A stretch of 64,000 bases of DNA from Clostridium sp. CF012 (GTDB lineage: Bacteria > Bacillota > Clostridia > Clostridiales > Clostridiaceae). Positions 31,863 to 39,420 of this stretch are shown one piece after another. The notes beneath the pieces were generated by a model. It was given only the letters and a program-made list of their open reading frames with translations. It was not told the DNA's origin and made no database searches. Position 1 is the first letter of the stretch. Every line of letters begins with the position of its first letter. The stretch spans positions 62,001 through 126,000 of the forward strand of contig NZ_JAHLEF010000009.1 in assembly GCF_018861755.1 (NCBI RefSeq), in the 5' to 3' direction. Both the position numbers and the translations under genes were made by a program.

Positions 31863-33953
31863 ATGAGAAAAGAATATATAAGTTTTATAAATGATTTACC
31901 TATAAACATCTCCCTAGAAAGTATAACGGACTATCCAATACATTGGCATAATTCTATAGAAATAATTTTCGTGCTTGAAGGCAGCATTAATGTACTTATA
32001 GAGTCAGGAAATTATGAAGTATATGAAAGTGAAATTGAGATTGTAAATTGTGATGAAGCCCATAGAATTTACTCGGACGTAAAAAATAAAGTTTTAATTT
32101 TTCACCTGGACCCTATATTTTTCGAAAAGTATTATGATGATATGAAAAATATTTATTTTTATACAAACTCTAGTGAAGAAGGCGCCCAACAGGAAGAAAA
32201 ATATGATGTTCTAAGGAAATACTTATCTATTCTAGCTTGCGAAATAATCCAGAAAAGTGAAAACTTCGATGATCAAATAGAGGCTGTTTTAGTAAAGTTA
32301 TTATTCCATTTAATAAATAAATTTCACTATCTTAATTATGATGAAAAAGATTTAAAAGAAAATGTAATACAATTTCAAAGGTATCATAGGATTAGAAAGT
32401 ACATCTATAATAACTACATGAATAAAATTAGTTTACAGGATATAGCAAGCCAAGAATATTTAAGTTCTTATTATTTATCTCATCAAATAAAGGAAATGGC
32501 TGGAACAAATTTTAGTGAACTCGTAAATATTGTACGGGTAGATGAATCTATTAAATTACTATTAGATACAGATAAAACTATCTCAGATATTTCTCTGGAT
32601 GTTGGTTTTTCTCATGCTAGATATTACAATAAGAGCTTTAAAGATCACTATAAGTGTACTCCACTACAATTCAGAAAAAAATATGGTATACCAGAGGAAG
32701 AATTTGATAGCTTCAAAAAAATGAATACACATAATTTATCTGAAACACTGGAATATATATCTTATTATTTAGAAGATTATGATAGATTCAACTATACTAA
32801 CAAAATTATAAAAATCCAAACAGACTCTCTGCTTCCAAGTACAAACCTAGAACATAGATGGAAGGAAAAAATAAATTTGGGGCAAGCAGAAGAACTTGTT
32901 AAAGCAGGGGAACAAGGATATCTCAGATCTATTCAAAAGGCTATAGGCTTTGAAAATGGTATAGTTCAGAACTTATTTGGAAAAGAAATGAAAGTATATT
33001 TTAATGAAAATGTAAGATTTTTAAATTGGAATGAAGTTGAAAAATTATTAGAATTTTTAATGGATATATCCCTGGTACCCTTAATAATTTTGAACCAGAC
33101 TTTTGAAGATAAAAGCTCTTTTATAAAACTTTTAGAAAGCTTTATCATGTATTTTGCCGATATATATGGCATTGAGGTAGTTAAACTGTGGAAATTCCAA
33201 GCATCAAAAGATCTATCTGTAGAGTATATAGATATTACAAGGGAAATTTTCGAAAAATATGAATTGCAGAATCTAATAGAAGACCCTTTTAATGTTCCAG
33301 AAACTATAAATACTATTTATGATTCCTCCTACATGCTTCCATATATTATCCATAACTTTATTAGCAACAATAACAATAGCCTACTTACTCTAAAAGCATT
33401 TGATACTGTAGATAAAAATTCAATTTTAAACAATGAATTATTTTTTGGTTCACCAGGTCTCCTTACTTTAAATGGAATAAAGAAAGTTTCCTACTACGCC
33501 TTTTATTTATTGTCAAAATTAGGAAACGAAGTTATAGACCAGGGTGATGGGTACATTATCACAAGGCAAGATGAGGATATCCAGGTCTTACTTTACAGTT
33601 ACAGTGATGAACTTAATAGTCTAATTAAGTTGGAAGATTTACCTAAAGGAAAGGGTAGTAAAAATATTACTGAGAGAAAGATATCCTTATCCATTAAAAA
33701 TTTAGTTAATGACTATAAAGTTATTAAGTATGAAATTGGTGAAAATTTCGGCTCAGCTTATGATATCTGGCTGCGTATGGGTAAGCCCAAAAGGCTTAGT
33801 TATGACGAATGGGAAACTTTAACTAAAATTTCCACCCCTAACGTTTCTCTCTCCTATGCTAAAAAGACAGCAGTTTATAATAACATAATAAAGATAGAAG
33901 GCTATGGTTCTACACTAATAGTTCTTCAAAAAGTACAAAAACACCTATTTTAA
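31863..33953 (+). CDS. AraC-family regulator with cupin domain and degenerate GH39-like C-terminal region
   Basis: A 696-residue protein. An N-terminal cupin sensor (HWHNSIEIIFVLEGSINVLI, about 28-47) is followed by an AraC-type double helix-turn-helix near 180-280 (ISLQDIASQEYLSSYYLSHQ, ISDISLDVGFSHARYYNKSF). The C-terminal ~400 residues resemble the glycoside hydrolase family 39-like domains fused to AraC regulators in clostridia. I do not see a convincing catalytic pair, so it may be a sugar-sensing relic. Neighbours give no target. Leader contains two palindromic repeats; the terminator overlaps the stop codon. Confidence 0.8.
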   Translation: MRKEYISFINDLPINISLESITDYPIHWHNSIEIIFVLEGSINVLIESGNYEVYESEIEIVNCDEAHRIYSDVKNKVLIFHLDPIFFEKYYDDMKNIYFYTNSSEEGAQQEEKYDVLRKYLSILACEIIQKSENFDDQIEAVLVKLLFHLINKFHYLNYDEKDLKENVIQFQRYHRIRKYIYNNYMNKISLQDIASQEYLSSYYLSHQIKEMAGTNFSELVNIVRVDESIKLLLDTDKTISDISLDVGFSHARYYNKSFKDHYKCTPLQFRKKYGIPEEEFDSFKKMNTHNLSETLEYISYYLEDYDRFNYTNKIIKIQTDSLLPSTNLEHRWKEKINLGQAEELVKAGEQGYLRSIQKAIGFENGIVQNLFGKEMKVYFNENVRFLNWNEVEKLLEFLMDISLVPLIILNQTFEDKSSFIKLLESFIMYFADIYGIEVVKLWKFQASKDLSVEYIDITREIFEKYELQNLIEDPFNVPETINTIYDSSYMLPYIIHNFISNNNNSLLTLKAFDTVDKNSILNNELFFGSPGLLTLNGIKKVSYYAFYLLSKLGNEVIDQGDGYIITRQDEDIQVLLYSYSDELNSLIKLEDLPKGKGSKNITERKISLSIKNLVNDYKVIKYEIGENFGSAYDIWLRMGKPKRLSYDEWETLTKISTPNVSLSYAKKTAVYNNIIKIEGYGSTLIVLQKVQKHLF

Positions 33954-33964
33954 GGTGTTTTTTT
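33937..33964 (+). terminator. Terminator overlapping the AraC-type stop codon
   Basis: AAAACACCT/AGGTGTTTT with T7. The TAA stop (33951-33953) is part of the hairpin loop and stem base. Confidence 0.85.
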
Positions 33965-34100
33965 GTTATTTAAGTATTATAGAAAGTTGCATGTTAGCAA
34001 TTTTGTACTTCTTATCTAGCAACCCTGTGAATGCTAATATATTCATAATAGCGTAGAATAATACTATGGAAACAAAAATTTTTAAGGAGACGTGAATTTC

Positions 34101-35528
34101 ATGACAATGGGTAATGTGGCAGAAAGCAATAGAATGTTTGGTGAGGAAAAAATCGGAAAACTATTGTTAAAATTTTCTGTGCCAGCAATAATTTCTTTAA
34201 TGGTAGCAGAAATGTACAACATGGTGGATTCTATGTTTTTAGGGCACGCCATAGGGGCTGATGCTATTGGTGCTTTAACCATAGCCTTTCCAATTCAAAG
34301 ATTATTTTTAGCTATATCTATGCTTATAGCTATTGGTGCTTCTACCGCCGTGGCAAGAAGCTGTGGAGAAGAAGATTTCGAAAATTTAAGAACTATAATA
34401 CCTAATGCTATAGTTCTAATGCTTATAATAGTATCTGTTGTGGGTGCCAGCATATTTATTTTTCAAGATAAAATTTTAATTGGTTTAGGTGCTTCGGAAA
34501 ATACATTCTCTTTTGCAAAAGATTATGTAAGTATAATATTAATTGGTGTATTATTTCAATCTTTTACAATAATTGCATCTTATATTATAACCGCTTTCGG
34601 GAACACCAAAATAGTTCTATTTAGTACTTCTATTGGGGCAATTTGTAATGTAATTATAGATTATATTTTAATAAATGTATTTTCATATGGGGTAAAAGGA
34701 GCTGCTATAGCTACAGTAATATCTCAGATAATAGGCTTTATATATGTTCTAACTGTGTTTATGAAAATAAAGAAGAGTTTAAAGTTTTCTGTTAAATTAA
34801 CCCTTAATAAAGCAGTATCGATTGGAATAGTATATGTTGGATTTTCAACTTTTATAATAGAGATATCAGATGCAGTTGTAGCTGCTATATTAAACAATTT
34901 ACTATCCTCCTATGGCGGGGATTTGGCCATTGTAACAATTGGCTTAACTACAAGGGTTTCAATGTTTTTATTTATGACAGTAATGGGCATAAGCTCAGCT
35001 ATGCAGCCTATAGCTGCTTATAATTATGGTGCTGGAAATTATACCAGATTAAAAGAAGTTGTTAAAACAGCAATAATTGCGGTGTCTGTAAGTTCAACTA
35101 TATTATGGGCAATATTTATGATTTTTGCAGAATCACTTATAGGTATATTTATAAATGATAGTGCTATTATAGTAGAAACAGCAAAGGCTTTTAGAATGGT
35201 TATAGCTGTGTTCCCTTGCCTTGGAATATATTATTTGTCAATCTCATATTGCCAAGCTATAAATAGAGTTAAAGCTTCTTTCAAATTATCTATTTACAGA
35301 CAAATGATAGTGTTTATACCGCTAGTGTATGCTCTTGTAATGGGTTTAGATATGGGTGTCTTTGGAGCATGGCTTGCTTATCCCATATCCGATGTAATAT
35401 CTTTCATTACAGCTGCTATATTCATTAAATATACTTATACTTCTTTAGAAATACTAGAAATGCATCAAATTTTTAAGAAGAATAAGGCTAAACTTGCTAA
35501 AGCTAGACTTGCTCCTGCAGGTATTTAA
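34101..35528 (+). CDS. MATE-family efflux transporter
   Basis: A 475-residue protein with 12 predicted helices. It has the MATE pattern in the first repeat (LLLKFSVPAIISLMVAEMYNM, VDSMFLGHAIGADAIGALT) and its echo in the second half (IGLTTRVSMFLFMTVMGISS, MQPIAAYNYGAG). Such proteins export drugs or metabolites against Na+ or H+. ATG 34101 is preferred over the GTG at 34092, because AAGGAGA (34083-34089) would be too near the latter. It is monocistronic. Confidence 0.92.
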   Translation: MTMGNVAESNRMFGEEKIGKLLLKFSVPAIISLMVAEMYNMVDSMFLGHAIGADAIGALTIAFPIQRLFLAISMLIAIGASTAVARSCGEEDFENLRTIIPNAIVLMLIIVSVVGASIFIFQDKILIGLGASENTFSFAKDYVSIILIGVLFQSFTIIASYIITAFGNTKIVLFSTSIGAICNVIIDYILINVFSYGVKGAAIATVISQIIGFIYVLTVFMKIKKSLKFSVKLTLNKAVSIGIVYVGFSTFIIEISDAVVAAILNNLLSSYGGDLAIVTIGLTTRVSMFLFMTVMGISSAMQPIAAYNYGAGNYTRLKEVVKTAIIAVSVSSTILWAIFMIFAESLIGIFINDSAIIVETAKAFRMVIAVFPCLGIYYLSISYCQAINRVKASFKLSIYRQMIVFIPLVYALVMGLDMGVFGAWLAYPISDVISFITAAIFIKYTYTSLEILEMHQIFKKNKAKLAKARLAPAGI

Positions 35529-35564
35529 ATTGCTTCGCAATTTAGTTGAGAATTGAGAATAGAA

Positions 35565-35604
35565 AAAGACGATGTATAAATCAAATTATACATCGTCTTT
35601 TTTT
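35565..35604. terminator. Terminator between MATE and GNAT genes
   Basis: AAAGACGATGTATAA and TTATACATCGTCTTT with T runs. It serves convergent genes. Confidence 0.92.
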
Positions 35605-35613
35605 ATTTATATT

Positions 35614-36144
35614 TTATGCAAAATATTCTTCGCTTAAAAGTCCCATAACAATCTCATCATAATACTTTCCATCTCTGAATATTTCTTTTCTTAGTCTGCC
35701 TTCTTGTTTAAATCCACATTTTTCATAACATTTAATTGCACGTTCATTAAAAGAATATACGTTCAATTTAATTTTGTGTATATTCATTTGCTCAAAAATA
35801 AACTTAATTAAAACCTTCATTGCATCCGTGCCATACCCCTTGCTCCAATAATCTTTATCCCCGATGAATATACCTACAACTATCACACTATTTTTCCAAT
35901 CTATATCATTTATTCCGCAGCCACCTATATATTTGTTGTCCTCTATTGTCTCTATGGCAAAAGTATATTTTTCCTTTGTGGCAGATAAACCTTCAAACCA
36001 TTTTTGTTCATCTTCAAATGTATATAGATAAGGAATTCCTGGGTGCAGAAGTTTCTTTATCTCAGGATCATTTATAAAATTTTGAGCTTGCCTTACATCT
36101 TCTTTTTTATATTCTCTCAATCTGATTTTTTTACCAGTGTACAT
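35614..36144 (-). CDS. GNAT N-acetyltransferase (RimJ/RimL-like)
   Basis: A 176-residue GNAT: IRLREYKKEDVRQAQNFINDP at the start, acetyl-CoA loop GDKDYWSKGYGTDAMKVLI, and SFNERAIKCYEKCGFKQEGRLR at the end. This belongs to the RimJ/RimL/SpeG-like branch that acetylates protein N termini, antibiotics or polyamines. It lies 21 bases after a second GNAT gene, so the two form an operon behind the leader at 36787-36889. Confidence 0.9.
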   Translation of the reverse strand: MYTGKKIRLREYKKEDVRQAQNFINDPEIKKLLHPGIPYLYTFEDEQKWFEGLSATKEKYTFAIETIEDNKYIGGCGINDIDWKNSVIVVGIFIGDKDYWSKGYGTDAMKVLIKFIFEQMNIHKIKLNVYSFNERAIKCYEKCGFKQEGRLRKEIFRDGKYYDEIVMGLLSEEYFA

Positions 36145-36165
36145 AATTATTATTCCCCCTTAATT

Positions 36166-36669
36166 CTATATATTATATCTTGCCATTAGGTACTCATCAT
36201 CATATTTACCATTTCTGATTATTGCGTATTTCTTTGTTCCTTCTATTTCAAAACCTAGCGATTTATATAAATTTATTGCCCTTTCATTATCCGTAAAAAC
36301 TCCCAATTCAATTCTAATAAGCATCAACCACTTATCACCTATATCAATTAAATTGTTCATTAGAGCCCTACCTATTCCCTCTCTTTGGTAGTCTCTGCTT
36401 ACCATTAATCCAATGCTGCCAGAATGTCTTTCCCTGTTTGATTTGTTTACTGATAGAGATGCAACTCCAACTACTCTTTTAACTCCATCTTCTTCTACCT
36501 CTGCTACTAGCATATGGTCATTGTCTGTAAGTCCATTTATAAAGCCTTGTGTTCTTGTAACCCTTTCACTAGTTATACTCATTATGTTTTCTCTAACCCC
36601 ATCTTGACGGCGCAACTCATTTATAAATACTGCATCCTCAATTTTAACTGGTCTAATAATAAAATCCAT
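36166..36669 (-). CDS. GNAT N-acetyltransferase
   Basis: A 167-residue GNAT starting MDFIIRPVKIEDAVFINELR, with acetyl-CoA loop VSRDYQREGIGRALMNNLID and NERAINLYKSLGFEIEGTKK. ATG 36669 follows GGGGGG. An in-frame extension from 36705 is made of the palindromic repeat and leader and is excluded. It is the first gene of a two-acetyltransferase operon. The leader carries a terminator/antiterminator arrangement, suggesting induction of both acetyltransferases by a signal. Confidence 0.9.
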   Translation of the reverse strand: MDFIIRPVKIEDAVFINELRRQDGVRENIMSITSERVTRTQGFINGLTDNDHMLVAEVEEDGVKRVVGVASLSVNKSNRERHSGSIGLMVSRDYQREGIGRALMNNLIDIGDKWLMLIRIELGVFTDNERAINLYKSLGFEIEGTKKYAIIRNGKYDDEYLMARYNI

Positions 36670-36688
36670 TTTAATCCCCCCTATATAA

Positions 36689-36711
36689 TGCCACCCACGT
36701 GGCAAGTGGCA
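36689..36711 (-). repeat. Dispersed palindromic repeat, copy G
   Basis: On the gene strand TGCCACTTGCCACGTGGGTG followed by GCA, 19 bases before the GNAT start. The GGCA end faces the gene. Confidence 0.88.
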
Positions 36712-36786
36712 AAAGTGACAAGCTCTCCCTACGGTCGAGTATAAACGTTATCCACAGCCGCTTCCGCAAGCTATTTCCTATAAAAC

Positions 36787-36889
36787 AAAAAAACTCCACG
36801 AAATCACTTTGGAAGTGACTCCGTAGAGCTATCTACGTGTAGGAAAGTCCCTGTACCGCTAACATTTTGTTAGGTACACTCACTGTATA
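36787..36889 (-). promoter_or_regulatory. Structured attenuator-like leader of the GNAT operon
   Basis: Read on the minus strand there are three elements. Hairpin 1 is 36853-36877 (GTACC...GGTAC with inner TAAC/GTTA). Hairpin 2 is 36822-36837 (CGTAGA-TAGC-TCTACG, perfect). The terminator stem is 36794-36828 (CTCTACGGAGTCACTT with its G-U tolerant complement), followed by T7 (36787-36793). Hairpin 2 uses the same TCTACG needed for the terminator base, so the two are mutually exclusive. I do not recognise a known riboswitch class. A short frame (ATGTTAGCGGTA..., MLAVQGLSYT, stop) ends at hairpin 2 but has no ribosome site. Confidence 0.65.
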
Positions 36890-36895
36890 TGTTAT

Positions 36896-36924
36896 ATATT
36901 ATTACATTATCAATATATTGTCAA
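36896..36924 (-). promoter_or_regulatory. Promoter of the GNAT operon leader
   Basis: TTGACA (36919-36924) and TAATAT (36896-36901) with 17 bases between, reading leftward. Confidence 0.7.
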
Positions 36925-37024
36925 TATGAACTTGATAAAAAGCGCAAAATATTCTCACTATTACATTTCATCTAAAGTAACACAACTCTAAAACTATTCA
37001 ATTATACTTAAGTTCTAATGCAAT

Positions 37025-37050
37025 CTTGCCACTTACCACGTGAGTGGCAC
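37025..37050 (+). repeat. Dispersed palindromic repeat, copy H
   Basis: CTTGCCACTTACCACGTGAG followed by TGGCAC. It lies 16 bases before the gltX promoter, GGCAC end facing it. Confidence 0.85.
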
Positions 37051-37066
37051 TTATAAATCTTGTGTG

Positions 37067-37094
37067 TTGACATTATAAATAATGAATGTATAAT
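37067..37094 (+). promoter_or_regulatory. Promoter of T-box-gltX
   Basis: TTGACA (37067-37072), 16 bases, TATAAT (37089-37094). Confidence 0.78.
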
Positions 37095-37129
37095 TATAAT
37101 TAAATAATATAATTTAAACATAAATGCAA

Positions 37130-37394
37130 TGAAAGAGAAAAGTAAGTATATTTCAATTTAAAGAGAACCAATGATGGTGGAAATTTGGTATTTGAAACTA
37201 CAGAAAGAAGCTCTGGAGCAGTGGGCTGAAATATTTGAGTAAGTCCAACGGGAACTTTCCGTTAAAAAAGTACAGTATGATTTTGTACTGTTAATGAGTG
37301 GATTTAGGCATTTGAAGATGCTTTATATCAATTTAGGTGGTACCGCGGAAGTTTACCTTTCGTCCTATATAGTATAGGATGAGAGGTTTTTTTT
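37130..37394 (+). promoter_or_regulatory. T-box leader, probably tRNA-Glu responsive
   Basis: Stem I begins near 37132, with AGTA at 37141-37144. TTTCAA (37151-37156) pairs with TTGAAA (37192-37197) above the specifier loop, which holds GAA at 37203-37205, a Glu codon. The T-box core GGTGGTACCGCGG is at 37336-37348 and the terminator (ACCTTTCGTCCTATA...TATAGGATGAGAGGT, T8) at 37354-37394. Uncharged tRNA-Glu pairing with the specifier and T-box would favour readthrough into gltX. Confidence 0.92.
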
Positions 37395-37430
37395 GCGATT
37401 AAATAATATTAACAAGAAAGGATGATTAAA

Positions 37431-39086
37431 ATGGATTGTTTAAAATTAGCAGATTTACTGCTTCCTAGCATTGACAAAACTCCAGAATACTATTCTAATC
37501 TCTACCCAGAAAGAACCCTTAAACAAGGTGCTATGGTTACAAGATATGCGCCTAGCCCAACTGGTTTTCAGCATCTTGGAGGGGTATTCGCAGCGCTTAT
37601 ATCTGAGAGAGTGGCTCATCAAAGTGAAGGAATATTCTATTTTAGAGTAGAAGACACCGATAAAAAAAGAGAGGTAGTTGGTGCAATTGAAGATAGCACT
37701 AACACATTACGCGATTTTGGAATTTATTTTGATGAAGGTGTTGTAGATTCTAATAGTGAAAAAGGTGCTTATGGACCTTATAAGCAAAGCGATAGAATGG
37801 AAATATATCATACTTTCGTAAAGGATTTGATAAAAAGAGGCTTAGCTTACCCTTGCTTTTGCACGGAAGAAGAATTAAATGCCACAAGGGAAATTCAGCA
37901 AGAGCAAAAAATCAATACAGGGTATCATGGAAAATGGGCTATTCACAGAAATGCTAGTTTCGATGAGATTAATGAAGATTTATCAAAGGGCAAACCTTTT
38001 GTTATAAGACTTAAATCCCCTGGTGACCCGGATAAAAGAGTAATTTGTAATGATTTAATTAAAGGCAGTATAAGTATGCCAGAAAATGATCAAGATATCG
38101 TAATACTTAAAACGAGTGGTCTTCCAACCTACCATTTTGCTCATGCTGTAGATGATTATTTAATGAGAACAACCCATGTAATACGTGGTGAAGAATGGCT
38201 TTCTTCTCTTCCTATACATTTGCAATTATTTGAAGTGTTAGGCTGGGCTGCTCCAAAATATGCTCATATACCTGTCATAATGAAAATGGACGGAACATCA
38301 AAACGTAAGCTTAGTAAAAGAAAAGACCCTGAAATTCGCGTAGATTTTTATAAAGCAGAGGGATATCCTCTTATATCTGTAACTGAGTATCTTATAAACT
38401 TGGTTAACTCTAATTTTCAAGACTGGAGAATAGAGCATGCAAATGAGCCTTGTACCAACTTTACTATTGCTCTTGAAAATATGAGCAAAAGTGGTGCACT
38501 ATTTGATATTTTAAAACTTAACGATATGAGTAAAGATATTATAGCTTCTATGAGCGCGGGCGACGTTTATGACTTATACCTTGCTTGGGCTAAAGAGAAT
38601 GATATCTCAATTTCTGATATACTTACTCAGCATGAGGATTATGCAAAGCAAATATTTAATATTGAAAGAGAAAATGAAAAGCCAAGAAAAGATTTTGTAA
38701 AATGGCTAGATGTAAAAGAACATATTGAATATTTCTTTGATGATTTTTATAAAAATAGTATTAGTGCTGGCACTAATTTCCCTGAGCATATACAAAATGA
38801 AGATGTAAAAATAATCCTTGCAGATTATATAGCTATTTATAATCATAGTGATGATGCAGATACTTGGTTTTCACGGGTTAAAGAGCTTTCTGAAAAACTT
38901 GGATATGCTAAAAATGCAAGAGTTTATAAAAAGAACCCCGAATTATATAAAGGCTTAGTTTCTGATGTTGCAGCCGTTATAAGAGTTGCCTTAACTAACA
39001 GAACACAAACTCAAGATTTGTATGAAGTAATGCAGGTTATGGGTGAAAACCGTGTTATTGAAAGATTAAGTCAAGATTTTATTTAA
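37431..39086 (+). CDS. gltX: Glutamyl-tRNA synthetase
   Basis: A 551-residue class I aminoacyl-tRNA synthetase. The HIGH-type motif is in RYAPSPTGFQHLGGVFAALI, the KMSKS-type motif in SKRKLSKRKDPE, and the substrate motifs FYFRVEDTDKKREV (with DTD) and VDDYLMRTTHVIRGEEWLSS are in order. The C-terminal ~200 residues are the anticodon-binding part. ATG 37431 has AAAGGA at correct spacing; the ATG at 37422 would overlap it. It is controlled by a T-box with a GAA specifier. Whether the enzyme also charges tRNA-Gln (non-discriminating) is not visible. Confidence 0.93.
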   Translation: MDCLKLADLLLPSIDKTPEYYSNLYPERTLKQGAMVTRYAPSPTGFQHLGGVFAALISERVAHQSEGIFYFRVEDTDKKREVVGAIEDSTNTLRDFGIYFDEGVVDSNSEKGAYGPYKQSDRMEIYHTFVKDLIKRGLAYPCFCTEEELNATREIQQEQKINTGYHGKWAIHRNASFDEINEDLSKGKPFVIRLKSPGDPDKRVICNDLIKGSISMPENDQDIVILKTSGLPTYHFAHAVDDYLMRTTHVIRGEEWLSSLPIHLQLFEVLGWAAPKYAHIPVIMKMDGTSKRKLSKRKDPEIRVDFYKAEGYPLISVTEYLINLVNSNFQDWRIEHANEPCTNFTIALENMSKSGALFDILKLNDMSKDIIASMSAGDVYDLYLAWAKENDISISDILTQHEDYAKQIFNIERENEKPRKDFVKWLDVKEHIEYFFDDFYKNSISAGTNFPEHIQNEDVKIILADYIAIYNHSDDADTWFSRVKELSEKLGYAKNARVYKKNPELYKGLVSDVAAVIRVALTNRTQTQDLYEVMQVMGENRVIERLSQDFI

Positions 39087-39105
39087 TAAATAAAATATAT
39101 ATTCA

Positions 39106-39134
39106 TTGACAAATATATCAAAACACATTATTAT
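39106..39134 (+). promoter_or_regulatory. Promoter of the Mn2+ riboswitch/P-type ATPase unit
   Basis: TTGACA (39106-39111), 17 bases, TATTAT (39129-39134). Confidence 0.75.
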
Positions 39135-39171
39135 ATAAATATAGAGATTATGTACGGATTACAAAATAATA

Positions 39172-39275
39172 TATGTAGAGGGAGTAACTTCCTGTTTTTT
39201 TATGCAGGATCAAAGTCGTCACCACGGATTAAATCCCGGCTTTGATAGCTTCTAAAGTTTAGTGAGACTCTACAG
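39172..39275 (+). promoter_or_regulatory. yybP-ykoY (Mn2+) riboswitch
   Basis: P1 is TGTAGAG (about 39174-39180) with CTCTACA (39268-39274). The two conserved metal-site loops are visible as GGAGTAAC right after P1 and GTCGTCACCACGG...CCCGGC further on, then AGTGAGA before the P1 3' strand. This is the yybP-ykoY layout. The 3' strand of P1 is also the 5' arm of the terminator at 39266-39310, so Mn2+ binding should antiterminate. Confidence 0.88.
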
Positions 39276-39310
39276 CTGGTATTTATGCCAACTGTAGAGT
39301 CTTTTATTTT
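39266..39310 (+). terminator. Riboswitch-controlled terminator
   Basis: GACTCTACAG (39266-39275) pairs with CTGTAGAGTC (39292-39301), then TTTTATTTT. It is mutually exclusive with P1 of the Mn2+ riboswitch. Confidence 0.9.
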
Positions 39311-39420
39311 GTCCTGTTATTATACTCAATAAGTTTTATATACGATAAAAGGAATATATATGTATTAGCTATTATTCCTTTGGTTATAATAAAATAAATA
39401 TTACTTTAGGGGGAATATTA

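Noticed and set aside
36841-36890. Plus-strand AGGAAAGTCC, similar to a conserved RNase P RNA block
   Set aside because: The flanks are promoter-like AT-rich DNA, no other RNase P elements follow, and the structure fits a leader on the minus strand.
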